DNA of 64,000 nucleotides from CAVTWY01 sp963738575. GTDB taxonomy: Bacteria; Pseudomonadota; Gammaproteobacteria; Burkholderiales; Burkholderiaceae_C. Within the stretch, counting starts at the first letter, position 1, and each line of letters opens with the position of its first letter. The notes beneath the pieces were generated by a model. That model worked only from the letters and a program-made list of their open reading frames with translations, ran no database searches and was not told where the DNA came from. A program made the translations under genes and the position numbers. The stretch is taken from assembly GCA_963738575.1 (NCBI GenBank), contig CAVTWY010000001.1:744001-808000 (forward strand), in the 5' to 3' direction. Of this stretch, positions 27,085-34,438 are shown piece after piece.

Positions 27085-27106
27085 ATATAAACTTCTGACG
27101 GCGATC

Positions 27107-28307
27107 ATGGCTTCCTGGCTACCGATGGACGAGGCGTGCCGCTTGCTCGGCGTCAAGGCCTCAGACGATTTACGCCTACGTGAGCCGGGGCAAGCTGGAA
27201 GTCATGCCCGACCCAGCCGATACGCGCCGCAGCCTGTACCGCGCCGAGGATGTGGCTGGCCTGGCCAAGCGCAAGCTCGCCGGCCGCAAGCACGAGACCC
27301 TGGCCACCAACGCGCTGTTCGGCTCGGAGCCGAGCATTCCGACGGCACTGTGCTCGTTCGTCCGGGGGCGACCGCACTACCGTGGCCAGGATGCCGTGAG
27401 CCTGGCCCGCGTCGGCCACGCTGGAAGACGTGGCGCAACTGTTGTGGGGGGCCGACCTGCCCGCCGACTTTTCGTGCTCGGCGCCGATGGCCTCGGGCAA
27501 GCCTGGGCGCGTCGCTGCTTTCACCGCCCTGGCCGGGCTGGCGGCCAGCGGCCATTCCACGCGCGGGCGTTTGACCCGGGTGCTGCACAACGAGGGCCAG
27601 AGTCTGGTCGGTCAATTGGCCAATGCCTTCGGTGCCCGGCCAGGGGAGCAAGCCACTGCATCTGCGCTTCGCGCAGGGATGGAAACAACCGGCTCGCGTG
27701 GCCGATCTGCTGCGAACGGCCATGGTGCTGCTGGTGGACCACGAGTTGACGAGTTCGGCATTTGTCGCGCGCATCGCAGCTTCCACGGGCGCCTCGTTGC
27801 CGGCCTGCCTTCTGGCCGGACTGACCACGCTGTCGGGTCCGCTGCATGGCGATGCCTCGGGTCGTGTTCAGGCGCTGTTCGGCGACGTGATTGCGCCTGG
27901 GCGAGGACAAGGTGATGGACCACCACCTTTCGACCGGTTTGCCCTTGCCGGGCTTTGGTCACCACCTCTATCCCGATGGCGACCCGCGCGCGGCCGCCTT
28001 GCTGGCCTTGTTCGAGCCCCCGGAGGGGATCGCGCGCTTCATCGAGAAGGTGACCGACCTGACGGGCATGCAGCCCAACATCGACGTGGCCCTGGCCGCC
28101 CTGGTCGCGCACCATCGACTGCCAGGCGATGCAGCCTTTGGCCTGTTCGCCACGGCGCGAAGCGTCGGGCTGCTGGCGCACAGCATGGAACAACTGGCCG
28201 AGCCCCAGGTGATCCGCCCGCGGGGGCGCTACGTTGGCCCGATGCCCGACGTGCCGCAGGACGCGCGAACTCAGGCGATGGAGTACCCCCGTTTCCCCGG
28301 CCACTGA
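27107..28307 (+). pseudogene. Citrate synthase-family gene with N-terminal helix-turn-helix, four frameshifts
   Basis: The pieces, in order, are an HTH-like N-terminus (DEACRLLGVKA, then IYAYVSRGKLEVMPDPADTR), HETLATNALFG, ATLEDVAQLLWGADLP, the catalytic-His segments GPLHGDAS and PGFGHHLYPDGDP, the Asp segment NIDVALAAL, and HSMEQLAEPQVIRP. They lie in different frames with breaks near 27160, 27410, 27640 and 27895. Fused, they resemble the citrate synthase relatives that carry an HTH domain and may use methylcitrate-like or other substrates. Four lesions in 1.2 kb make this a strong pseudogene or a badly read stretch. Confidence 0.87.
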
Positions 28308-28333
28308 AGCGTACGTCGCGAAGACGCCCGGGC

Positions 28334-28352
28334 TTGCATTGCAATAATGCAA
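28334..28352. promoter_or_regulatory. Inverted repeat upstream of vapB-type antitoxin (probable operator)
   Basis: TTGCATT at 28334-28340 pairs with AATGCAA at 28346-28352 across five bases. The site ends 18 bases before the antitoxin ATG and just before the AAGGAAG ribosome binding site. AbrB-type antitoxins repress their own operons at such palindromes. Confidence 0.5.
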
Positions 28353-28370
28353 AATGTAAGGAAGCTCGCC

Positions 28371-28592
28371 ATGACTGAATCGACCATCACTGCCAAGGGC
28401 CAGACAACCGTTCCCGCCGACATCCGCGCCCTTGTGGGTGCCAAGCCCGGTACGCGGCTGGTCTGGTCGGCTATGCCTGATGGCACCATCATCGTTCGGG
28501 CAAAGACCAAATCCATCATCAAGATGGCTGGCATGCTCAAGGCGCCCAAAGGAAAGCATGTCAGCGTCGATGACATGAACCCCTGGCGCTGA
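28371..28592 (+). CDS. AbrB/MazE-type antitoxin (VapB-like)
   Basis: The 73-residue protein has a swapped-hairpin AbrB DNA-binding domain at the N-terminus (TITAKGQTTVPADIRALVGAKPG) and a short C-terminal tail for toxin binding (KGKHVSVDDMNPWR). ATG 28371 is chosen over an upstream ATG because AAGGAAG lies 6 bases before it. It is followed after 13 bases by a PIN-domain toxin gene that is frameshifted, so the antitoxin may now act alone. Confidence 0.85.
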   Translation: MTESTITAKGQTTVPADIRALVGAKPGTRLVWSAMPDGTIIVRAKTKSIIKMAGMLKAPKGKHVSVDDMNPWR

Positions 28593-28605
28593 ATACCAAA
28601 CAGGT

Positions 28606-29011
28606 ATGCCGGCGCTCGACACCAACGTTCTGGTGCGCTACATCGTGCAGGACGATGCCGCGCAACTTGCAGTAGCCGCGCGCTTTATCAACCGCTGCCT
28701 TGCTGAAGGCGCGACGTTGTTTGTGCCTGTGACCGTCGTGCTGGAGCTGGAGTGGGTGCTACGGTGCGGCTTCGAGTTCAGCAAAGACGACGTGCTGATG
28801 GCCTTGTCCAGTCTCTTGTCGGCTGCCGAGCTCAGGCTTCGAGTCGGAACGCGCACTCGAGGTTGCCCTGCAACTGTTCCGCAAAAGTTCGGCGGACTGC
28901 GCGGACTGCCTTCACATTGCATTGGCCACGCAGGCCGGTGAGATGCCGATGTGGACTTTCGACAAGGGCGCCGCCAAGGTCAGTGGCGCGCGATTTCTGG
29001 GCAAGGCCTGA
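28606..29011 (+). pseudogene. PIN-domain ribonuclease toxin (VapC-type), frameshifted
   Basis: The first part encodes a PIN start (PALDTNVLVRYIVQDDA, with the catalytic Asp) and VTVVLELEWVLR. An extra G at about 28834-28837 after SSLLSAAEL shifts the frame. The other frame continues as SFESERALEVALQLF and DCLHIALATQAG, then MWTFDKGAAKVSG, to TGA at 29009-29011. Acidic residues needed for Mg binding lie on both sides of the break, so the written frame cannot make an active toxin. It pairs with the antitoxin at 28371. Confidence 0.85.
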
Positions 29012-29032
29012 GTCGAAAGCCCATCGCAGCCT

Positions 29033-29136
29033 GAAGCGCGCCGCTTTGGCATGCTGTGGCCCCGCACGTCGCCCCGACCCGTGACATCGAGGTGCTGGTG
29101 AACCATGTGCGGCGCTCGATGGCGGACGGGGAGTGA
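29033..29136 (+). pseudogene. 3' remnant of a LysR-family regulator gene
   Basis: The codons for RRFGMLWPRTSPR and the end of the reading frame with its TGA (29134-29136) match the last ~34 codons of the LysR gene at 15025-15903. One base is lost after CCCCG, which shifts the frame inside the remnant. No winged helix or effector domain precedes it. It is a relic of a duplicated or rearranged regulator gene. Confidence 0.8.
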
Positions 29137-29219
29137 TATCGATGTTCGTTGTTCAAAGGCGCTGTGCGCCGTCAACACGACCAAGGACCTTGTCGAACGT
29201 AAGCAATGGCTGGTGGCCC
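29033..29219. repeat. Diverged duplicate, copy 2 (LysR 3' remnant plus vapC 3' end)
   Basis: This stretch matches 15799-15993. It starts abruptly in GAAGCGCGCCGCTTTGGC, 22 bases after the end of the frameshifted vapC. It ends inside the complete PIN gene on the minus strand. Here the toxin is whole and LysR is reduced to its tail, the reverse of copy 1. Confidence 0.85.
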
Positions 29220-29533
29220 GCTTTTCGGGCGATCTCAAGTACCAGGCAGTCAGAAAAGCCCAGCGCTGGTTTGGCGCGAAACTGCGCGAGTGCTGCGGCC
29301 ACCACGTCGGCGTCCTGCAGCGTCAGGCTTTCGTGAACCAACAGCAGGTCGAGCGCGGTGATCAGTTGCTTGGGTGTGCGGTCGTAGACGGCGTCGAGCA
29401 CCCAAATGGCTTCGGCGAGCACCAGGTGCGACACCCAAGCACCTTTGGTGATGGCTTCATCGGCTGTTGTTGCCTGCCGTGCGTCGTCGCGTGCCAACAG
29501 GCGCACGAGCACGTTGGTGTCAACCGCCCGCAT
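29153..29533 (-). CDS. PIN-domain ribonuclease toxin (VapC-type), intact
   Basis: The 126-residue PIN protein has the first catalytic Asp in MRAVDTNVLVRLLARDD, a Glu in LAEAIWVLDAVYD, and the later acidic cluster in GFSDCLVLEIARKAGH and LTFDKVLG. VapC-type toxins cleave tRNA or rRNA when freed from the antitoxin. The gene overlaps the antitoxin gene by 14 bases. Its last 22 codons recur as a relic at 15924-15989. Confidence 0.88.
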   Translation of the reverse strand: MRAVDTNVLVRLLARDDARQATTADEAITKGAWVSHLVLAEAIWVLDAVYDRTPKQLITALDLLLVHESLTLQDADVVAAALAQFRAKPALGFSDCLVLEIARKAGHQPLLTFDKVLGRVDGAQRL

Positions 29534-29792
29534 GGTGGCGGCGCATGCGCTGACGAATGCCTTGCTTCAATTCATCGAAGGTTTTGGCGGGCTTGGCGTC
29601 AGAACCTGCCGCGCCGAACAAGGCTTGGTGCACGTCGGCCGTGCTATGCCGCGTGGCACGCTCGACCACGACTCGGTCACCGTCCCGAGTCCACACCAGC
29701 ACGGATCCAGGCGTCAGGTGCAAAAAATGCCGCACCGAAACTGGCACCGACACTTGGCCTTGCGACGTGATTTTGGTTTGGATTTTTGGCAT
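29520..29792 (-). CDS. AbrB-type antitoxin (VapB-like)
   Basis: The 90-residue protein starts at ATG 29792 with the AbrB-type domain (KIQTKITSQGQVSVPVSVRHFL, then GSVLVWTRDGDRVVVE). Its C-terminal tail is basic and presumably covers the toxin. Upstream in-frame ATG choices are less likely because the domain starts immediately here. A palindrome 17 bases before the start probably mediates autorepression. It overlaps the toxin gene by 14 bases. Confidence 0.86.
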   Translation of the reverse strand: MPKIQTKITSQGQVSVPVSVRHFLHLTPGSVLVWTRDGDRVVVERATRHSTADVHQALFGAAGSDAKPAKTFDELKQGIRQRMRRHHAGG

Positions 29793-29808
29793 GCCATCAG
29801 TGTAACAA

Positions 29809-29822
29809 ATTACCGGGGTAAT
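29809..29822. promoter_or_regulatory. Palindrome upstream of the vapB-type antitoxin
   Basis: ATTACC at 29809-29814 pairs with GGTAAT at 29817-29822 across GG. It lies 17 bases before the antitoxin ATG at 29792 on the minus strand. It is a compact candidate operator for VapB-VapC autoregulation. Confidence 0.5.
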
Positions 29823-29906
29823 GCAAGCGAATCCCGAGACGCCGTGGCAACGACAAGCCAGTCGAGACGGGCCTGCGCGGGTCGCTTGACCACTCACTGC
29901 GTGGTG

Positions 29907-29936
29907 CAACTGGCCGAGCCAATGGTGATTCGCCCG
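29907..29936 (+). pseudogene. Possible citrate synthase 3' scrap
   Basis: About 30 bases resemble the citrate synthase-like pseudogene at about 28192-28222. CAACTGGCCGAGCC is identical, and GGTGAT-CGCCCG follows. The codons read QLAEPMVIRP where the pseudogene reads QLAEPQVIRP. The rest of the gene is absent. It may be a scrap of a second copy left by rearrangement, or a chance match. Confidence 0.4.
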
Positions 29937-29992
29937 TCAGCCGTGGTGTGCGCCAATACAGTCCGTGACTCTGGGTGGCAGCAGCATGCGGG

Positions 29993-30962
29993 TCACTCCG
30001 GCAGCAGGCCGATCTCCTTCGTGACCTCCGCCCAGCGCGCACTCTCGGCGCGCAGGAATCCGCCGACCGCCTCGGCGCTCATGCTGCCATCGACGATCGG
30101 GCCGATCACGCCGATGCGATCGGCAACCTCCTTGTCATTGAGCAGCGCGTTGACGTCGCGGTTGACGCGCTCGATCGCGGCGGCCGGGGTGCCGGTGGGC
30201 GCGACGATCGCGAACCAACCGACCATGTCGAGGCCGGGGTACTTTTCCGCCAGTGCTGGCACGGTCTCCCAACCGGGCAGGCGCTTGGCCGAGGTCGTGG
30301 CCAGCAGGCGCAGCCGGCCCTGCTTGACGAGCGCAGGCGGTGGAGGCGAGATCCGCCACCATCGCGTCGACGTGGCCGCCCATCAGGTCTTGCGTTCCCA
30401 CGCCCACGGAGGCATAGGGCACGAGGTTCGCGCCGGATTGGCTGCGTGCGTTGAACACCCGCGCAATCATGCCGCTGAACGTGCGCGGACCCTCGTTGCC
30501 CAGCGTGAACTTGCCCGCTTCGGCTTTGCTGCGGGCGATCAGTTCGTCCACCGTTTTGACGGGGGAGTTGGCTGCCACCAGCAAGCCAAAGGGGCTGCGT
30601 GCGATGAAGGCCACCGGTACGAAGTCCTTCTGCGGATCGTAGGGTAGGGTCTTGAAGAGCAGCGGGTTGGTGACCAGCGCGGCGGTGGTCGCGAAGTAGA
30701 ACGCGTAGCCGTCGGCAGCTGAGCGGGCGGCGGCTTGGGCACCAATCGTATTTTGCCCGCCCGGTTTGTTCTCGATCACGACGGCGTGGCCCCAGGCCTT
30801 GGCCAGCCGATCACTGAGGATGCGGGCGACGTTGTCGGGACCCGAGCCGGGCGGTTGCGAAAGGATCCACTTGACCGGCTTGTCGGGCCACGCCTGGGCG
30901 CGCAGCGCGGTGGGTAACGTGAGTGCGGCGCCTAGCGCGAGCAGGGTGTGTCGTCTTTGCAT
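29993..30962 (-). pseudogene. Bug/TctC-family substrate-binding protein, frameshifted
   Basis: ATG 30962 has AGGAG upstream and opens a leader (RRHTLLALGAALTL, ending ALRAQ). The mature part shows WPDKPVKWILSQPPGSGPD, VIENKPGGQNTIGAQ and LPYDPQKDFVPVAFI. After MVADLASTA the frame shifts at about 30329-30341. The family continues as LVKQGRLRLLATTSAKRLPGW and IVAPTGTPAAAIERVN to the TGA at 29993. One extra base, or two lost, explains it. It is the last gene of the mhpA-like operon, whose enzymes are intact. Confidence 0.86.
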
Positions 30963-30994
30963 GATGAGGTCTCCTGTTGATGCCGTGGGTTGCG

Positions 30995-32503
30995 TCAGCG
31001 CTGATGCCACTGCGCGATGAGCTGGTCGAGCGAAGCGCGGTCGTGTGCCGCACCATGGGTGTAGTGGTCGGGTCGCACAATCGCCGCGTGCACGCCATGG
31101 CGCTGCATCCATGCGGCCACGACGCCCTCTGCTTCGGCGTCGCGGTCCAGCACGACAAGGGTCATGCCGGTCGGTGCATCGACGGGCAGGGTGTTGTCGC
31201 TGACGAGTCGCCAGCCATACCCGTAGCCTTCGTCCATCAGCGCACCGCTGGCCAGGCGAGGCTGCGGGAACAGCGTGCCAGCGCCTGGCGTTTCCGTGAC
31301 CAGGCCGCCGACCAGCACCGGCAAAACGTCCTGCCTCGGGGTGTCCTTCACAACGCCGCCGCACTCGGCAAGCAGCCGCGCATCGCGTTGGCGCGCCTTC
31401 GCGACGTCGCGCTCGCAGATCACCGCACCCACTGCCTTGAGGCGGCTGGTGAGCTCGCGCACATGCGCTTTGCGCTCGATGCCGTAACTGTCGAGCAGGC
31501 GCTCGGCGGCCGCGCCGCCAACGCCACCGACGACGTCGCCGCGCAGCACCGCTGCGAGCTTCCATGACAGATTGGCGGCATCGCGCATGCCTTGGCACAT
31601 GCCCTGCCCGAGGAAGGGCGGCTGCATGTGCGCGGCATCGCCCGCGACAAAGACGCGACCGACGCGCCAGTCTTGCGCCACCAACGCGTGAAAGCGGTAG
31701 CTCGACTGTCGCCACAGCGTGCCGTCGTCAGGCGTGAGCCAGCGCGAGAGCAAGGCCCAAGTGCCTTCGGGCGTGGCAGCCTGCTTCGGGTCCTCACCAG
31801 GCTTGAGGCTGATCTCCCAGCGGCGATGGTTGCCGGGGCCGATCACCAGCGTGCATGGGCGTTCGGGCTCGCAATACTGCACGCTGGTTTTGGGCAGTTT
31901 GGCCAGGCCGCGCTCGTTCACCGTCACGTCGACCACGAGCCAGGGTTCGTCGAAGCCGAGGTCTTCGAGCGCAATACCGAGCATCGTGCGCAGCGTGCTC
32001 GAGCCGCCGTCCGCCGCAATGACCCAGCGCGCGTGGACCACGCGCCCGGCCACGGTGAGTTCCACGCCGGCAGCATCCTGCGTCAGCGCGGTGCACTCGA
32101 CGCCTTCTTCGACCGTCACGTTTGGCAGCTGCGCAATGCGTTCGCGCAGCGCCCGCTCGACGGGCGGTTGGGTGAACACGTTCGACGGCGTGTAGCCTTG
32201 TGGGTAGGGAGGATCGACCATCGTCATGCGCCTGATCAACTGGCCGTCGACGCCGAAGAACTCAGACGGCGTGAAGGGTTCGACGTGGGGGCGCACCGAG
32301 TTGATCACGCCGAGTTGCTGAAAGATGCGCAGGATCTCGTGGTCCAGCGCGATCGCACGCGGGATCTCGTAAACACCCTTGAGCCGGTCGCACACGTAGA
32401 CCGACAAGCCAGCTTGCCCGAGCAGGCCAGCGGCCACCGCGCCAGCCGGCCCGTAACCCACGATGGCGACATCAAAGTAGTGGCTCGGCACTCGGCTCGC
32501 CAT
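30995..32503 (-). CDS. FAD-dependent aromatic hydroxylase, MhpA-like
   Basis: The 502-residue class A flavoprotein monooxygenase begins VAIVGYGPAGAVAAGLL (GxGxxG, residues about 12-28). It has the family's second FAD motif GDAAHMQPPFLGQG. The sequence resembles 3-(3-hydroxyphenyl)propionate hydroxylase, which adds a second ring hydroxyl using NADH and O2. With the extradiol dioxygenase and FAH-type hydrolase in the same operon it would produce a catechol, cleave it and hydrolyse the product. It starts 4 bases after the FAH gene ends. Substrate could be another phenolic acid. Confidence 0.88.
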   Translation of the reverse strand: MASRVPSHYFDVAIVGYGPAGAVAAGLLGQAGLSVYVCDRLKGVYEIPRAIALDHEILRIFQQLGVINSVRPHVEPFTPSEFFGVDGQLIRRMTMVDPPYPQGYTPSNVFTQPPVERALRERIAQLPNVTVEEGVECTALTQDAAGVELTVAGRVVHARWVIAADGGSSTLRTMLGIALEDLGFDEPWLVVDVTVNERGLAKLPKTSVQYCEPERPCTLVIGPGNHRRWEISLKPGEDPKQAATPEGTWALLSRWLTPDDGTLWRQSSYRFHALVAQDWRVGRVFVAGDAAHMQPPFLGQGMCQGMRDAANLSWKLAAVLRGDVVGGVGGAAAERLLDSYGIERKAHVRELTSRLKAVGAVICERDVAKARQRDARLLAECGGVVKDTPRQDVLPVLVGGLVTETPGAGTLFPQPRLASGALMDEGYGYGWRLVSDNTLPVDAPTGMTLVVLDRDAEAEGVVAAWMQRHGVHAAIVRPDHYTHGAAHDRASLDQLIAQWHQR

Positions 32504-32507
32504 GTCT

Positions 32508-33350
32508 TCAGCCCTCTGCGACGATCGGGTTGCGCAGCACGCCGATCTTTTCGATCTCGATTTCGATCACGTCGCCGGCCTTCATCCACACCGGCGGCGT
32601 GCGCGCCTGGCCGACGCCAGCCGGTGTGCCCATCACGATCACGTCGCCGGGCTCGAGCGTCAGGCACGCGGCCAGCAGCGCGATGGTTTCGTCCACCGCG
32701 AAGATCATGTCGCTGGTGTTGGCGTCCTGCATCACGGTGCCGTTGAGGCGGCTCTGCAAGCGCAGGCCGGTGGCGCCAGGCGCGAGTTCGTCAGCTGTCA
32801 CCAGCACCGGACCGAAGCCCCCCGTGGCGTCGAAGTTCTTGCCGATGGTCCACTGCGGCGTGCGCTTTTGGTAGTCGCGCACCGACATGTCGTTGAAGCA
32901 GCTGTAGCCAAAGACGTACTGCAGCGCGTCTTCGCGCTTCACGTGACGCGGCACCTTGGTGCCGATCACCACGGCCAGCTCGGCTTCGTAGTCGAACTTG
33001 GTCGACACCTTGGGGCACACGCCAGCTTGGCCATGGCCCATCAGCGAGCTCTTGCCGCGGTAGAAGAACCACGGGTACTCGGGTTTGTCGCGTCCGCCTT
33101 CCTTCGCGTGGTCGAAGTAGTTGAGACCGAGGCAGATGGTCTTGCCGGGTTCGGGAACGAGGGGGGCGAACGCGAGCGTGGCCAGGGGAAGGCGTGGCGC
33201 GCCCGAGGCCAGCGCGGCGCGGCCGGCCGCTTGCAGATCGTGGCCCGCTTCGAGCTCGGCACGCAGGTCGGCCGCCAGATCGACGGCGTGTGAGCCTTCG
33301 ACGACGGCCAGGCGCGGCTGGCCGTTGCGCAGGTAGGTGGTGAATCGCAT
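32508..33350 (-). CDS. Fumarylacetoacetate hydrolase (FAH) family protein
   Basis: The 280-residue protein has the catalytic domain pattern ICLGLNYFDHAKEGG, then FDYEAELAVVIG with metal-binding acids, and later LTLEPGDVIVMGTPAGVG and MKAGDVIEIEIE. Family members are hydrolases, decarboxylases or isomerases of oxo-acid products from ring cleavage. In this operon (dioxygenase upstream, hydroxylase downstream) it probably processes the ring-fission product. Confidence 0.9.
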   Translation of the reverse strand: MRFTTYLRNGQPRLAVVEGSHAVDLAADLRAELEAGHDLQAAGRAALASGAPRLPLATLAFAPLVPEPGKTICLGLNYFDHAKEGGRDKPEYPWFFYRGKSSLMGHGQAGVCPKVSTKFDYEAELAVVIGTKVPRHVKREDALQYVFGYSCFNDMSVRDYQKRTPQWTIGKNFDATGGFGPVLVTADELAPGATGLRLQSRLNGTVMQDANTSDMIFAVDETIALLAACLTLEPGDVIVMGTPAGVGQARTPPVWMKAGDVIEIEIEKIGVLRNPIVAEG

Positions 33351-33372
33351 GGTGGGTCCTTGTGGGGTGAAG

Positions 33373-34278
33373 TCAGAGCGTTGGGGCGAACAAGACGGCG
33401 CGCTGCGCCTGCTTGAGGTGGTCGGTGGGTGCGGTGCCGATGCCCCACTGGTCGATGCGGCCGGGCGGCCAAGTCCAGTCGGTGGGGATGCCGGGGCGGT
33501 AGTTGTCGTCGATTTGCTCGATCTCGGCCGTGTACTCGATGACGATGCCGAAGGGATCGACGAAGTAGTTGAACGCGTTGTCGCCCGGGCCGTGCCGCCC
33601 CGGCCCCCACTGCGGTGGCAGGCCCGCGTCTTTGAGCCGGCCGCCGCCGCGCATCACCGCATCCAGCGTCGGCATCAAGAACGCGACATGGTTCAGTGCG
33701 TCGTTGTCGGTGTCGCCAAGGGCGAGCGAGTGGTGATCGGCGTTGCAGTTCATGAACGCCATGATCTTGGTGCGGTCGGCCAGCACGAAGCCGAGCGCCT
33801 GCTCGACGAAGGCCTGCGTGGTTGCGATGGCATGGCAATTGAGGACTGCGTGCGCGAGGCGCAGCGGCTGGTCCGGCGGCGCGGGCTCGTCGGGTGCGCG
33901 CCGTGCGTCGCCGTGCACGATCTCGAAGCGCCGTCCGTCCGGGTCGCGGATCAGCAGCGAGCGGCCGCCGGCCGGATCGTGAGCCGATTCGACAGCGCGC
34001 TCTACGCGGCCGCCTGCAGCCGTCGTCGCCCGCGCGATCGCATCAAGCGCCGCAGCGCTTCGGGCGCGCAGCGTTACGACGCGGATCGTGGGGGTGCCCG
34101 GCGCGGCATGCAAGGCCAGCACATGATGATCGCTGCCACTGCCGCGCAGGTAAATCGTGCCAGCCTCGCGCGCGGCGACGTCGAGCCTCCAGGTGTGGGT
34201 GTAGAAGGCTTCAGCGGCGGCGAGGTCGGGCACCGTCAGCGCGACGCTGCGCAGCGCTTCGATCCAGTTAGATTTCAT
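33373..34278 (-). CDS. Type I extradiol ring-cleavage dioxygenase (VOC superfamily)
   Basis: The 301-residue protein has two VOC modules. The C-terminal one has the iron ligands His in LAHAVLNC, His in LNHVAFLM and Glu in IVIEYTAE, as in catechol 2,3-dioxygenases. It is first in the minus-strand operon dioxygenase, FAH hydrolase, MhpA-like hydroxylase, Bug receptor, with gaps of 22, 4 and 32 bases. It likely cleaves the diol made by the hydroxylase. It is distinct from the dioxygenase at 527. Confidence 0.88.
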   Translation of the reverse strand: MKSNWIEALRSVALTVPDLAAAEAFYTHTWRLDVAAREAGTIYLRGSGSDHHVLALHAAPGTPTIRVVTLRARSAAALDAIARATTAAGGRVERAVESAHDPAGGRSLLIRDPDGRRFEIVHGDARRAPDEPAPPDQPLRLAHAVLNCHAIATTQAFVEQALGFVLADRTKIMAFMNCNADHHSLALGDTDNDALNHVAFLMPTLDAVMRGGGRLKDAGLPPQWGPGRHGPGDNAFNYFVDPFGIVIEYTAEIEQIDDNYRPGIPTDWTWPPGRIDQWGIGTAPTDHLKQAQRAVLFAPTL

Positions 34279-34438
34279 GCAAGTTCCTTGTCGGTTAGGA
34301 GTTTGCGGCCCAGAAAGCGCTGTACGTTGCCAAAGGCGAGCGCGGCACGCGTGGTGGGGTCCAGCCCGGCCCCATCACGGGGTTTGCGCGCACCGGCCTT
34401 ACAGCAAGCACCCTTGGTTGGGTTCAAGGGCTTTCGTT

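Noticed and set aside
29105..30647. Long plus-strand frames across the vapBC and Bug receptor region
   Set aside because: They are shadows of minus-strand genes with no recognisable domain, apart from the short citrate synthase-like scrap reported separately.
30963..31715. 526-residue frame extending upstream of the broken Bug receptor
   Set aside because: It runs antiparallel-like through the hydroxylase gene in another frame and is an effect of high GC. The receptor's own signal peptide starts at 30962.
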